64,000 nt of DNA from Bacteroidota bacterium (GCA_015222055.1 JADFUR010000097.1:1-64000); one strand, 5' to 3'; counted from the stretch's first letter, positions 26,870 to 35,898 are shown. A program made the numbers and translations. The notes: generated by a model from the letters alone, not told the origin.

Positions 26870-28219
26870 ATGAAAAATATAAATTTAAGTATTGAGAATG
26901 TATACAAATTTGTTTCAAAAGAGACAATTTTGGAATATAAAGATGATGTAGAAAAAAAGATTAAATCATTATATAACAAATCTGGCAAGGGAAATGATTT
27001 CCTTGGTTGGTTGAATCTTCCTTCATCTATCACACAAAATGAGATTGATGATATCCAAAGTACTGTTGATAAATTAAAGAATAAGCTTGATGTTGTAGTA
27101 GTAATCGGTATTGGTGGCTCATACCTTGGGGCAAGAGCTGTTATTGATGTGCTTTCAGATAGTTTTAGTTCTTTTAAGAAAAAAAGTAATAATCCGCAAA
27201 TTGTATTTGCAGGGCAAAATATTAGTGAAGATTATTTGTATGAGCTTCGTAATATGCTTAGTGATAAATCGTTCGCAGTGGTTATAATATCTAAATCGGG
27301 AACAACAACCGAGCCGGCTATTAGCTTTCGTTTATTAAAAGCTGATTTAGAAAAACGTTATGGCAAGCAAGAAGCAAAAAACAGAATTATTGCAATTACC
27401 GATAAAGAAAGAGGTGCGTTAAAGAATTTATCTGATAAAGAAGGATACAAAACTTTTGTTATTCCCGATGATGTAGGAGGGAGGTATTCTGTTTTAACTC
27501 CTGTTGGATTAGTGCCAATTGCTTTTGCAGGATTTGATATTAAACAACTTATTGAAGGTGCAAAAGTTATTGAGAAAATAAGTTCAGTTGAAATACCATT
27601 TGAGCAAAATATTACTGCCGTTTATGCAGCCACGCGAAATGCTTTATATTCAAACGAAAAGAATATTGAGATTATGGTGAATTATAATCCTAAACTGCAT
27701 TATTTTGCCGAGTGGTGGAAACAATTATATGGCGAGAGTGAAGGAAAAGAAAATAAAGGTATTTTTCCTGCAAGTGTTGATTTCACTTCCGATCTGCATT
27801 CAATGGGGCAATATATTCAGCAAGGCAGACGAAATATTTTCGAGACAGTTCTTTCAATTGAAAAAGCAAATCATAATATTATTATACCGCACGATGATGC
27901 TAACCTTGATAAGTTAAATTACCTCGCAGGAAAACATTTAGATGAGGTTAATAAAATGGCAGAATTGGGCACTGTTTTAGCTCATGTTGACGGTGGTGTG
28001 CCTAATATTCGTATTGAAATTCCACAGTTAAATGAGTTTTATATTGGTCAATTAATTTATTTCTTTGAAAAAGCTTGTGCCATAAGTGGTTATGTTCTTG
28101 ATGTTAATCCATTTGACCAGCCCGGAGTTGAGGCATATAAAAAGAATATGTTTGCCTTACTTGAAAAACCTGGCTTTGAAAAAGAAACATTGGAGATTAA
28201 AGAAAAAATAAAAAAATAA
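26870..28219 (+). CDS. pgi: Glucose-6-phosphate isomerase
   Basis: Pgi interconverts glucose-6-phosphate and fructose-6-phosphate. From the ATG at 26870 the protein has 449 residues, matching the short Bacillus-type enzymes. It carries [10 protein letters not shown] at 80-89, the phosphate-binding SKSGTT at 141-146, [14 protein letters not shown], and the C-terminal [17 protein letters not shown] with the catalytic lysine. An open frame 34 codons longer runs through a dispersed repeat and is rejected. The last 40 bases and the terminator are repeated in diverged form at 39156-39265, about 11 kb away. Confidence 0.95.
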   Translation: MKNINLSIENVYKFVSKETILEYKDDVEKKIKSLYNKSGKGNDFLGWLNLPSSITQNEIDDIQSTVDKLKNKLDVVVVIGIGGSYLGARAVIDVLSDSFSSFKKKSNNPQIVFAGQNISEDYLYELRNMLSDKSFAVVIISKSGTTTEPAISFRLLKADLEKRYGKQEAKNRIIAITDKERGALKNLSDKEGYKTFVIPDDVGGRYSVLTPVGLVPIAFAGFDIKQLIEGAKVIEKISSVEIPFEQNITAVYAATRNALYSNEKNIEIMVNYNPKLHYFAEWWKQLYGESEGKENKGIFPASVDFTSDLHSMGQYIQQGRRNIFETVLSIEKANHNIIIPHDDANLDKLNYLAGKHLDEVNKMAELGTVLAHVDGGVPNIRIEIPQLNEFYIGQLIYFFEKACAISGYVLDVNPFDQPGVEAYKKNMFALLEKPGFEKETLEIKEKIKK

Positions 28220-28256
28220 TATTTGTCGTCATTTAGATGATTTAAAATATTAAACG

Positions 28257-28294
28257 AAATATGACATATTTTTAAGATATGTCATATTTTTTTT
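28257..28294 (+). terminator. Intrinsic terminator of pgi
   Basis: Arms ATATGACATAT (28259-28269) and ATATGTCATAT (28277-28287) form an 11-bp stem with a 7-base loop, followed by a T-run. It begins about 40 bases after the pgi stop. Confidence 0.88.
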
Positions 28295-28309
28295 GTTGTA
28301 AAACTCGCC

Positions 28310-28332
28310 CTTTCGGATTTGTAATCCGAAAG
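28310..28332 (+). repeat. Palindrome CTTTCGGATT-TGT-AATCCGAAAG in a degenerate repeat region
   Basis: A perfect 10-bp inverted repeat with a 3-base spacer. It shares its core with the hairpins at 15411 and 21977. The following 200 bases (28340-28530) contain GGGATTGCAAACCACGAACAG and GACAATCGCAGCGAGCAG-like text typical of scattered repeats. An open frame across it encodes no recognisable protein, so this whole leader from 28295 to 28600 is best read as repeat debris. Confidence 0.55.
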
Positions 28333-28609
28333 CATTAGTATATTGCTTGTTAGTTTGGGATTGCAAACCACGAACAGCAATGTATTTGTAATTAAAAAGA
28401 CAATCGCAGCGAGCAGTCTTTTGATTGAATTAAAAAATATTTATTCCCCTGCGGAATTACGAATTTTTTTTAAAGAATCGAAATTAAATTCTCCCAAGTT
28501 TAAGGTTTTTATTCTGCTTTTGTAAAGATATACAAAAATAGAAAATTTAGATTTTTTTACTCTTCCTTGTTTTTTTCATCATTTAAAACAACAATAAATC
28601 AAAACAAAG

Positions 28610-28640
28610 TTACCTTTTTTGGTAATTTTTCATATCTTTG
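28610..28640 (+). promoter_or_regulatory. Promoter and candidate operator of the higBA pair
   Basis: A palindrome TTACC-N6-GGTAA (28610-28625) lies just upstream of a -7 match TATCTTTG (28633-28640). The ATG of higB follows eight bases later, so the mRNA would be leaderless or nearly so. HigA-type antitoxins bind palindromes over their own promoter, which makes this the natural candidate operator. Confidence 0.5.
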
Positions 28641-28648
28641 TATTGTCT

Positions 28649-28960
28649 ATGAGAATAATAAAGGAAAGCACATTAAAAGAGTTTTGTGAAAATAGTAAAT
28701 ACAGGCAAGCATCAGAAGCTTTAAGATCATGGATTTATGAAGTGAAATACTCAGAATGGAATAATGCACAGGAGCTAAAAGCGAAATACAGAAATGCAAG
28801 TATAATAACATCAAAAAGAGTAGTTTTTAACATAAAAGGTAATGATTACCGATTAATAGTTGATATAGAATTTAAATTAAAGATAATATTTGTAGTGTGG
28901 TTTGGTACACACAAAGAATACGATAAAATAGACATTAAAACAGTAAGTTATGAAAACTAA
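28649..28960 (+). CDS. higB: HigB-type toxin (RelE superfamily mRNA interferase)
   Basis: The 103-residue protein from the ATG at 28649 fits HigB: MRIIKESTLKEF start, AEALRSW-like helix (ASEALRSWIYEVKYSEW), a central strand KRVVFNIKGNDYRLIVDIEF, and the C-terminal VVWFGTHKEYDKID. HigB toxins cleave mRNA on translating ribosomes. Ten further codons from a TTG are open but would cover the promoter. The gene overlaps higA by 11 bases, with toxin first, which is the usual order for this type. Confidence 0.9.
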   Translation: MRIIKESTLKEFCENSKYRQASEALRSWIYEVKYSEWNNAQELKAKYRNASIITSKRVVFNIKGNDYRLIVDIEFKLKIIFVVWFGTHKEYDKIDIKTVSYEN

Positions 28961-29417
28961 AATATTAAAAACCGAACAAGAATATAATGAAGCTGTAGAG
29001 AGAATTTATGAACTTATTCATAGCTCTGAGAATGCTATTAAACCTAATACCGCTAAAGGAGAAGAAATAGAACTTTTATCATTGTTGGTTGAATTATATG
29101 AAAAAGAACATTATCAAATAGAAGCACCAAACCCTATTGAAGCAATTAAATTTAGAATGGAGCAAATGAATTTAAAACAAATTGATGTAGCTCCTCTATT
29201 TGGTGGAAAAACAAGAGTCTCAGAAGTCTTACACGGAAAGCGTCCATTAAGCTTAAAAATGATAACCTTACTTCACCGATACTTAGGTATCCCTTTAGAA
29301 TCATTAGTTTCCGGAGATAAAAGAATAAAGTTAGAGCCAGAAAAAAGAAAAAAACTTTTAGAAGTCCCATCAATTAGTGATTATTTAAGGAAAAATGATG
29401 AAATAGCATTAGCATAA
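28950..29417 (+). CDS. higA: HigA-type antitoxin
   Basis: The 155-residue antitoxin has an N-terminal toxin-binding helical part (1-75) and a C-terminal XRE-like helix-turn-helix, IEAIKFRMEQMNLKQIDVAPLFGGKTRVSEVLHGKRPLSLKM region at about 83-125. It should neutralise HigB and repress the operon through the palindrome upstream of higB. Its stop directly abuts the stop of the convergent HlyD gene. The start overlaps the toxin gene. Confidence 0.9.
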   Translation: MKTKILKTEQEYNEAVERIYELIHSSENAIKPNTAKGEEIELLSLLVELYEKEHYQIEAPNPIEAIKFRMEQMNLKQIDVAPLFGGKTRVSEVLHGKRPLSLKMITLLHRYLGIPLESLVSGDKRIKLEPEKRKKLLEVPSISDYLRKNDEIALA

Positions 29418-30494
29418 TTAATCCTGTACCTTAATTTTATCATTTTTATTTAAGCCTTCAGTTATTTCAATTCTTAAGCCGTCTGACAATCCGGTTTTTA
29501 CTCTCTTTTTTTCAAACAGATTACTTTTTTTTAAGACTTGTACAAAAGTTGTATCTCCTTTAAAGATAAGGTTTTTTTCATCAATTGTTAAAACGCTGTC
29601 TCTTTTTTCTGTAATTATATCGGCAATAGCAGTATAGCCTGAACGAATTTTTATAGTATCACCGGGGATATTTATTTTTGCTTCAATATCAAATTTTATT
29701 ACTCCGTTTTGTTCAATCCCTTTTGGTGAAATTTTATTAAGAATTGCAGTTGTTTTTAAATTGTTAAGAGCTGTAATTGATATTGAAAAGTTTTTACCTT
29801 TATTTAAATAGACAATATCATTTTCATTTATTTTACCTTTAAATATTAATGATTTTAAATCTGCAATAACAGCTATTGTAGAGCCTTCGTTAAAGTTATT
29901 ACGTTCTATTACCGAGCTGCCTTCTTTTAGAGGCAATTCTAAAACAGTTCCCGATATTGTAGCTCTAACAATATTTGCTACTACCGATTGTTTTTTCGAA
30001 TAACCTTCTTTAATTATTTGTAACTGATTTTTATTTGAATTTAATACCTCAAGAGCTAACTTATATTTTTGATAAGATTGTTCAAATTCAGCTTCAGCTA
30101 TTGTTCCATTTTCAAATAATTGTTTGTTTCTTAAGTAGCTCTTTTTTTCTGTATCAAAATTTATTTGTGAAGTTGTTAGAGCTTTTGTTGCAAGCTCAAC
30201 AGATTTTGGGTCTGCAATTAATTTTATTTTTGCAATTTTATCGCCAACTTTAACTTGTTGTCCTGTTTCGACATACAATTTATCTAAAATGCCTGAAATT
30301 TGAGACTTAAGAGATATTTCTTTTGCAGGTAACAGCAAACCGGATATAAGCCTGTTTTTAATTATATTTTCTATTTTTGCTTGCTCTGTTTTAAAATTAT
30401 TTAATTTTTCTTTACCTTTTATTTTAATCAAAACAACAACCATTATTATGATGATTGTAAAAAGTATTAATATTATTTTTGTTGTTTTACTCAT
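29418..30494 (-). CDS. HlyD-family periplasmic adaptor (MacA-like)
   Basis: The 358-residue protein has an N-terminal membrane anchor (about 5-24), a first lipoyl half (KEISLKSQISGILDKLYVETGQQVKVGDKIAKI), a coiled-coil hairpin (about 85-150), the second lipoyl half, and beta-barrel domains to the C-terminus. Such adaptors connect an inner-membrane pump to a TolC channel. On its strand it follows a toxin-antitoxin pair and, further upstream, an FtsX-type permease, suggesting a MacAB-like or peptide-export complex. The toxin-antitoxin genes between them look like a later insertion. Confidence 0.9.
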   Translation of the reverse strand: MSKTTKIILILFTIIIIMVVVLIKIKGKEKLNNFKTEQAKIENIIKNRLISGLLLPAKEISLKSQISGILDKLYVETGQQVKVGDKIAKIKLIADPKSVELATKALTTSQINFDTEKKSYLRNKQLFENGTIAEAEFEQSYQKYKLALEVLNSNKNQLQIIKEGYSKKQSVVANIVRATISGTVLELPLKEGSSVIERNNFNEGSTIAVIADLKSLIFKGKINENDIVYLNKGKNFSISITALNNLKTTAILNKISPKGIEQNGVIKFDIEAKINIPGDTIKIRSGYTAIADIITEKRDSVLTIDEKNLIFKGDTTFVQVLKKSNLFEKKRVKTGLSDGLRIEITEGLNKNDKIKVQD

Positions 30495-30637
30495 TATGTT
30501 TGGTTTATGAAAAAGTTCTATTTCGAAGTATATTCTTTTAAGTTATAAGAAAATTGAAACGGGCTGTCTTGAAAAGTTTAAAAATTTATTGCTGTTTCGC
30601 CTTTTTTTTTATTTATATTAATTGGGCTTTGTGCCTC

Positions 30638-30955
30638 TTAGTCATCATTTATATCTGAAAAATTATATGAATTTTCTAATAGCATAGCACAATTATGTAC
30701 AGTAAGAATATCTATTCTATTTTCATTAATTATTTGATAAACAATTCTATAATTGCCTCTAATTAATTCTCGTATAGATATATTGTTAAATTCCGGAATT
30801 ATTTTTCCTGAAAAAGGATATGATTCAAGGATATTAACAGAATCGAATAAGCGTTTTACAGTTATTTGAGCATATTTTTCAGAATTCTTGGATATATAAT
30901 CACCTAAATCATTTAAATCTTGAATGGCAGAATCTGTCCAAGTTACTCTATCCAT
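30638..30955 (-). CDS. ParE/RelE-family toxin
   Basis: The 105-residue protein begins RVTWTDSAIQDLNDLGDYISKNSEKYA and continues with ILESYPFSGKIIPEFNNISIRELIRGNYRIVYQI and ILTVHNCAMLL. These are the strand-helix-strand landmarks of ParE/RelE plasmid-stabilisation toxins (Pfam ParE_toxin type). ParE members poison gyrase and RelE members cut mRNA; the sequence does not decide. It overlaps the upstream antitoxin-like gene by 13 bases. Confidence 0.88.
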   Translation of the reverse strand: MDRVTWTDSAIQDLNDLGDYISKNSEKYAQITVKRLFDSVNILESYPFSGKIIPEFNNISIRELIRGNYRIVYQIINENRIDILTVHNCAMLLENSYNFSDINDD

Positions 30956-31125
30956 TTTTTTAATTTTTTCTTAGCCTCTTCTTTTGAATTAATTTTTCCA
31001 TTTTTCGAATCGTCAATTCCTTTCTGAACTTTTTCAATAAAAATAAGATGATCAATTAATTCATCTATTGAAACATTTTCAGGCAAACTATCAAGAGAAT
31101 TTTTTATTTGTGTTTTTGTTATCAT
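30943..31125 (-). CDS. Antitoxin partner of the ParE/RelE toxin
   Basis: The 60-residue protein is acidic in the middle and basic at its end. The sequence DSLPENVSIDELIDHLIFIEKVQKGIDDSKNGK has the helix pattern of small antitoxins found beside ParE-type toxins in Bacteroidota. No clear ribbon-helix-helix or helix-turn-helix DNA-binding motif stands out. Position, size and overlap with the toxin support the call. A -7 match lies 18-25 bases upstream. Confidence 0.75.
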   Translation of the reverse strand: MITKTQIKNSLDSLPENVSIDELIDHLIFIEKVQKGIDDSKNGKINSKEEAKKKLKKWIE

Positions 31126-31142
31126 AATTCTTGATTTTAATC

Positions 31143-31150
31143 CAAAGATA
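31143..31150 (-). promoter_or_regulatory. Candidate -7 element of the second toxin-antitoxin pair
   Basis: The plus-strand CAAAGATA reads TATCTTTG on the minus strand, identical to the element before higB. The leader to the ATG at 31125 would be about 10-12 bases. Confidence 0.5.
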
Positions 31151-31205
31151 ATGAATTTTAAGCGATATTTAATAACTTGTTTTGTTTTCTATTAAGCAAA
31201 TCTGA

Positions 31206-32462
31206 CTAATCGCTATTATAATTTAATGCACTTATAGGTTTTATGTCTGCTGCTCGTTTTGCCGGAACAAAACCTGCAATAACACCCGAAATTATTACTA
31301 AAACAAGAGAGCCTATTGCAATCGGCATATTCATATTCAGGCTGTTAATAAAAAAATCACTTTCATCCATAAAAAATTTTATTAATACATTAATTACTGA
31401 AATAAAAGCAAAACCGGAAATTAATCCAATTATACCGGAAATAAATGTGATGATTATTGATTCGGATAATACCATAAACAAAATTGAATTGGGTTCTGCA
31501 CCAACAGCCTTTCTAATACCGATTTCTTTTGTCCGTTCTTTTACCACTACAAGCATTATATTGCTTATGCTGACTATTCCGCTTAAGAGTAACGCCATAC
31601 CAACTAACCAAAGAAAAACTTTAACTCCGGTAAAAAATTGACCAAAGCCTTTCATTTGCTCTTTATAATTAAATATTGAAAGAGCTTTTCTGTCAGATTT
31701 ATCAAAACCGAGGCGATTTGATAAAAATGTTTTTACTTTTTTTTGAAATTTTAAAGGGTCGGTATTCTGATTTAGTGTTAAACCTACAATATTAAATTCT
31801 TCTCCCTGATTATAAGTTTCTTTCATGGCATTGTACGGGATGTATATTAAAGATTGCTCGCTTTGATTTAAAATTGTGCCTGTTTTTAATAATCCAATCA
31901 CTTTAAACCATGTGCCGGCAATATTTATAAATTTCCCTATTGCTTTTTCATCATTAAAAATAACTGATTTTACTTTACTGCCTATAATTGCTACTTTTCT
32001 TTTTTCTTCATTATCAAATTTGTCAAATAATCTTCCTTTCTTAACATTTATTGTTTTTATCGAAAAATAATCTTGATTAACTCCTTTTATTGAATAATTG
32101 CCAAATTTATCTTGAAAACTAACAATTGAATTTCCCCGATAATTTATTTCAGGCGATATTTTTTCAATCTCTTTAAATCGTTTTTTTAATAATTCAATAT
32201 CAGCTTGATGAAAAAGGATATATTTTCCTTCTGTTTTACCTATAGCAACTTTAGAGCTTTGTCCACCGTAAAGCCATATACTGTTTTGTGCAAACCCTTT
32301 AAAAAACTGCATAATTCCTTCTTGAAACCCTTCGCCTGCACTTAGTATTGTAACAAGAATAAATATACCCCATGCAACGCCAAAACCTGTAAGTATATTT
32401 CTGCGTTTATGTTGTTTAATAGAATTTAGAGCTTCTTCAAAAGCATTGAAATTAAGCATCAT
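31206..32462 (-). CDS. MacB/FtsX-type ABC transporter permease without ATPase domain
   Basis: The 418-residue protein has the MacB permease plan: TM1 at about 22-42 after LNSIKQHKRRNILTGFGVAWG, a large periplasmic domain, and three C-terminal helices with SNIMLVVVKERTKEIGIRKAVGA, the classic FtsX signature. The periplasmic part includes SPEINYRGNSIVSF and FKVIGLLKTGT. The N-terminal ATPase of MacB is absent and no separate LolD/MacB-type ATPase is next to it, so the partner is unknown. It lies upstream of the HlyD adaptor on the same strand, separated by a toxin-antitoxin pair. Confidence 0.9.
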   Translation of the reverse strand: MMLNFNAFEEALNSIKQHKRRNILTGFGVAWGIFILVTILSAGEGFQEGIMQFFKGFAQNSIWLYGGQSSKVAIGKTEGKYILFHQADIELLKKRFKEIEKISPEINYRGNSIVSFQDKFGNYSIKGVNQDYFSIKTINVKKGRLFDKFDNEEKRKVAIIGSKVKSVIFNDEKAIGKFINIAGTWFKVIGLLKTGTILNQSEQSLIYIPYNAMKETYNQGEEFNIVGLTLNQNTDPLKFQKKVKTFLSNRLGFDKSDRKALSIFNYKEQMKGFGQFFTGVKVFLWLVGMALLLSGIVSISNIMLVVVKERTKEIGIRKAVGAEPNSILFMVLSESIIITFISGIIGLISGFAFISVINVLIKFFMDESDFFINSLNMNMPIAIGSLVLVIISGVIAGFVPAKRAADIKPISALNYNSD

Positions 32463-32494
32463 CTGATTTTCTTATTGACTATTATTTATTGATT

Positions 32495-32530
32495 ACTGTC
32501 TACTGTCTACTATCCACTGTCCACTGTCTT
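32495..32530. repeat. Short degenerate tandem repeat of ACTGTC(T/C) units
   Basis: Units ACTGTCT, ACTGTCT, ACTATCC, ACTGTCC, ACTGTCT follow each other between the FtsX permease and the C39 transporter genes. This is simple-sequence spacer; spacing is far too short and regular for CRISPR. Confidence 0.6.
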
Positions 32531-32539
32531 GCCTACTGA

Positions 32540-32547
32540 CAAAGTTA
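32540..32547 (-). promoter_or_regulatory. Candidate -7 element for the FtsX-type permease
   Basis: Plus-strand CAAAGTTA reads TAACTTTG on the minus strand, matching TAnnTTTG. It sits in the gap after the C39 transporter gene, so the permease may be transcribed separately from the transporter operon. Confidence 0.4.
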
Positions 32548-32552
32548 AATAT

Positions 32553-34715
32553 TTAAGCCAATTTTTTCCAATATAAACTATATAAATTTTCTGTTTGTAA
32601 TAATTCTTTATGAGTGCCTGCACCAGTAATCTTTCCATTTTCAAGAATATAAATACGGTCGCTGATATTTTTCAGAACATGTATCCTGTGAGAGATATAA
32701 AAAACAGCTATTTCTTGTTTTAATTTACTAAGTATATGAGTTGTGAATTTTTCTGTCTCTCTATCCATTGCAGCAGTAGCTTCGTCAAGAATTAGAAATT
32801 GAGGTTTTTTATACAAAGCCCTGGCAAGTGCAATAATTTGTTTCTGTCCGCCTGATAGATTTATTCCTTCTTCGCCTAATAATGTTAAAACCCCTTGTGG
32901 CAAAGCATCAATATATTTTGCAAAGCCGTATTCCTTAAGAAATGTTAAAACGTTATTTGCTTCTTTTTGTGAATTATCTAAACAAATATTATCTATAACA
33001 TTACCATTAAAAATATGAATATCTTGAGGAACAACACTAATAATATCTCTCCATGAGTTGGTATTGATATCCTGTATATCGGTATTTTTATTAAAAATAA
33101 CATTACCTGTTTCAGGCGTATAAAATTTTTGTAATAGATAAGCGAGTGTGCTTTTTCCGCTTCCACTTTCACCAACAATAGAAATTAACTCACCTTTTTT
33201 TATTGTTAGATTAATATTCTCTAAAATTTTTTTTCTTCCCGGAAATCTAAATGCAAGATTCTGTATTTCTAATTTATCAAAAATTATTTTATCTTCTTTA
33301 TCTGTGATTTTTGTTTCAGAGCGTATGCTTGTAAATTCAAACATACGATTAAAAGCAACTTTTGCTTCATTTATTGGAATTGTAATAAGAGCCAGATTAC
33401 TCACTGACGGCAATAATGATGATGCAATGCCAATCACTGCCATAAGTTCGCCGATTAACATATTACCGTGAAAAACCTGTAACGAAGAATAAATTAGAAT
33501 AGCTGTTAAAAATATAGTGCCGGCAAAACCAGAAATAAAACCAAGACGAATATTAATTTTTCCTAAATCAAATATTTTATCCTGAAAATTACCATATATA
33601 AGTTTGTTGATTTTTGAGAAAAATGTTTGTTTGTTAAAATTTTTAATAACAGATATTCCGTTCATTGAGCTTACATAGTTGCTCTCGTTGTATGCATAAG
33701 TTATCATTACTGATTTCTGGGCATCAATAATCTTTTTGTTAAAACTGTAAATTAAAAAAAAGTAAAATGGCAGACTTATAAGTGCAATAATTCCTGTTTG
33801 CCATGAGTAAAAAAACAAAAAGCCAATTGATGTAATCGAGACAAGTAAATCAATAATAAAATTACCTGCAATTTGTGTAATAACTCCTTGAATACGCCTT
33901 GTGTCGTTTAAACGAGCCACAAGCTCTCCTATTTTTCTTGTGTCGAAAAATGATTTTGGCAGAAAAAGAAGTGAACTGTAAAAAAAATTAATAATTCTGT
34001 TGTTGAAATTTTTGCTTTGTGTTACTAGCATAAATTGTCTTATAGCAGCAAGACCTACTCTCACAATTAATAAAAAAGCTACTAATACAATGCTTAGCAC
34101 TAATTTTTGTAAATCTTTTGAAGGAAGTATATTATCAATTAATTTTTGTGAAAATACAGCTACAACCATGCCGAGAATTGAAATTGCAACACCAAGCACA
34201 ATGCTTATGCCAAGCAGATTGTAATCTTCTTTAATAAGATTAATCAACCATTTCTTTTTCTCATTTTTTATTGCCTCTGTCTTTTGAAATTTATCATTAG
34301 GTATTAATGTAAGGCATTTTTTTGACACCCATATTTTATCTAATTCCTCTTTAGTATAATATACAATTCCTTTTCCGGGATCTCCAATAATAAAATGTTT
34401 GTTTTCGTAACCGTAACACACCAAATAATGCTGTAACCTATAATCGATTAACACATGGAGTATTAAAGGCTTGCCATGGTCAATAATTGCTTGTATATCT
34501 GCTTCATTACCTTCGGCATTAAATCCTGTTTTGTTTGCAGCTTGATATAGCCCGAGCAAAGTAGTTCCTTGCTTGCTTGTGCCGCTTATTTCTCGCAATT
34601 TCTCTAACGAAATATCTCCCGAGTAATATCTTATTAACGACAGTAAACAAGCAACTCCACAATCTGACTGGTCGTGTTGTAGAACAAATGTTTTTTTTAA
34701 TTTTTTAATTTCCAT
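32553..34715 (-). CDS. C39-peptidase-containing ABC transporter (bacteriocin exporter)
   Basis: The 720-residue protein cleaves double-glycine leaders and exports the peptide core. The N-terminal C39 peptidase has Cys19 in HDQSDCGVACL, His96 in LQHYLVCYG and Asp112 in GDPGKG, so its triad is complete. The middle holds about six membrane helices. The C-terminal ATPase has GESGSGKST, LSGGQKQ and FLILDEATAAMD. The organisation is that of LagD/SunT-type peptidase-containing transporters and the length is typical. A matching double-glycine peptide gene lies upstream on the same strand at 38331-38540. The start overlaps the redoxin gene by 11 bases. Confidence 0.95.
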   Translation of the reverse strand: MEIKKLKKTFVLQHDQSDCGVACLLSLIRYYSGDISLEKLREISGTSKQGTTLLGLYQAANKTGFNAEGNEADIQAIIDHGKPLILHVLIDYRLQHYLVCYGYENKHFIIGDPGKGIVYYTKEELDKIWVSKKCLTLIPNDKFQKTEAIKNEKKKWLINLIKEDYNLLGISIVLGVAISILGMVVAVFSQKLIDNILPSKDLQKLVLSIVLVAFLLIVRVGLAAIRQFMLVTQSKNFNNRIINFFYSSLLFLPKSFFDTRKIGELVARLNDTRRIQGVITQIAGNFIIDLLVSITSIGFLFFYSWQTGIIALISLPFYFFLIYSFNKKIIDAQKSVMITYAYNESNYVSSMNGISVIKNFNKQTFFSKINKLIYGNFQDKIFDLGKINIRLGFISGFAGTIFLTAILIYSSLQVFHGNMLIGELMAVIGIASSLLPSVSNLALITIPINEAKVAFNRMFEFTSIRSETKITDKEDKIIFDKLEIQNLAFRFPGRKKILENINLTIKKGELISIVGESGSGKSTLAYLLQKFYTPETGNVIFNKNTDIQDINTNSWRDIISVVPQDIHIFNGNVIDNICLDNSQKEANNVLTFLKEYGFAKYIDALPQGVLTLLGEEGINLSGGQKQIIALARALYKKPQFLILDEATAAMDRETEKFTTHILSKLKQEIAVFYISHRIHVLKNISDRIYILENGKITGAGTHKELLQTENLYSLYWKKLA

Positions 34716-35244
34716 TTTGTTGAGATAGATATTTTAAAAGAGCTTCAGTTTTAACTTCTCCTTTAAATTTTTTAACTAATTTTCCGTTTTTGTTGTATAT
34801 AAATGATGATGGTAACGGAGATTTGCCGAAAATACTGTCAAATTTTATTTCTTTATCTTCCAGTAAATAAATATTAGCAAGTTTATTTAAATGGTATTTT
34901 GTAGCAAACATTTTTAAAGTGTCAGCATCTTCAAATGATACCATTACTATCTGAAAATTTTGAAATTTTTCATTTTGTTTACTTATTTGTTTAATTTCAT
35001 ATTCACAATGTTCACATTCTGTATTGAAATAAATTATTAATGTAGCTTTGTTTTTTTCTAAATTTTTGTTTGTAAACAATTTGTTATTATAAACATTAGT
35101 AAATGAGAAATTTGGTATGGTTTGTATTTGTTTTTCAATAGTTTGTTTGTGTTTAATCATACAAACAATTTTAAAAACCATAAAAGTCAAAAAAAATACC
35201 AAAATAATTGGTATTATAATTTTTAATATTTTTCTCATGTTCAT
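34705..35244 (-). CDS. Membrane-anchored thioredoxin-like redoxin with CEHC motif
   Basis: From the ATG at 35244 the protein has 179 residues: an N-terminal anchor (about 5-27) and a TlpA/AhpC-like thioredoxin fold with IIYFNTECEHCEYEIKQ, the CXXC pair being Cys77 and Cys80. LPSSFIYNKNGKLVKKFKG supplies the cis-Pro region. It should face the periplasm and exchange disulfides. I chose this start because it shares one base with the upstream stop (TAATG), indicating coupling; a longer frame is open but covers the neighbour. Its place between the peptide exporter and a membrane protein suggests work on the two-cysteine peptide, which is inference. Similar redoxins are common in such Bacteroidota loci. 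Confidence 0.85.
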   Translation of the reverse strand: MNMRKILKIIIPIILVFFLTFMVFKIVCMIKHKQTIEKQIQTIPNFSFTNVYNNKLFTNKNLEKNKATLIIYFNTECEHCEYEIKQISKQNEKFQNFQIVMVSFEDADTLKMFATKYHLNKLANIYLLEDKEIKFDSIFGKSPLPSSFIYNKNGKLVKKFKGEVKTEALLKYLSQQNGN

Positions 35245-35897
35245 TAACTGAAAGTAAGGATTAAAAAAATTACACACACCACCCAAATAAAAAGACCTAC
35301 ACCATAAGTACTGAGTATAAACTCAAAAGATTTCCAAAAAGGTTTTTTAATTATATCTTTTAACAGATAAGCAATTATAAACCAGTAGCTTATTTCAAAT
35401 AAGTTTATTGTTTGAAAAGGATAAATTAACCATTTTGGCACTTCATTAACTAAAAATAAATTTGTTAACGATAAGGGATAAAAAAATTGAAGATACTCAA
35501 GCGTTAAATTATGTGAATTAAAATAAATCCATAATAATTTGCTTAATGAAGATAAAATAAATATAGGTTCTGCTAATAATACAATACCAAAAAGCTTTTT
35601 AAACCCAACTTTAAAATTACATAATATTGCACCAATATTAAGCACCAATGCTACTAACGAAAATTTTATTGCAAAAGCAAAAGGTGTTATTATATAATTA
35701 AGCCACATCCATTTTTCAGAAATAGATAAAATATGTTTTATTTTTTCTGTACTAAGTTGCTCCCCAAGATTTTTATAGTAAATATCTTTAATTGGAATAA
35801 TTTGTTGGCTTGCATATATAATAAAAATACTGAAAAGGCATAGTATTATATATACTAATTTTTTGTTAATGTTTAGGTATTTGTTTGTTACACTCAT
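35244..35897 (-). CDS. Hypothetical multi-pass membrane protein of the peptide locus
   Basis: The 217-residue protein has about five hydrophobic helices: near 14-31, 68-90, 100-120, 165-185 and 198-216. Between the first two is a polar loop with ISEKWMWLNY. No catalytic motif or named family is recognised. It is embedded in the operon, two bases after the ATPase gene and coupled to the redoxin gene by stop-start overlap. A role in immunity or in membrane insertion of the peptide would suit its place but is unproven. Confidence 0.7.
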   Translation of the reverse strand: MSVTNKYLNINKKLVYIILCLFSIFIIYASQQIIPIKDIYYKNLGEQLSTEKIKHILSISEKWMWLNYIITPFAFAIKFSLVALVLNIGAILCNFKVGFKKLFGIVLLAEPIFILSSLSKLLWIYFNSHNLTLEYLQFFYPLSLTNLFLVNEVPKWLIYPFQTINLFEISYWFIIAYLLKDIIKKPFWKSFEFILSTYGVGLFIWVVCVIFLILTFS

Positions 35898-35898
35898 A

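Noticed and set aside
28343-28525. Small open frame of 60 codons after pgi
   Set aside because: It lies in repeat-like text, starts at a non-ATG codon and has no recognisable family.
32461-32552. CRISPR-like short repeats
   Set aside because: The ACTGTC units are seven bases long, contiguous and degenerate with no spacers.
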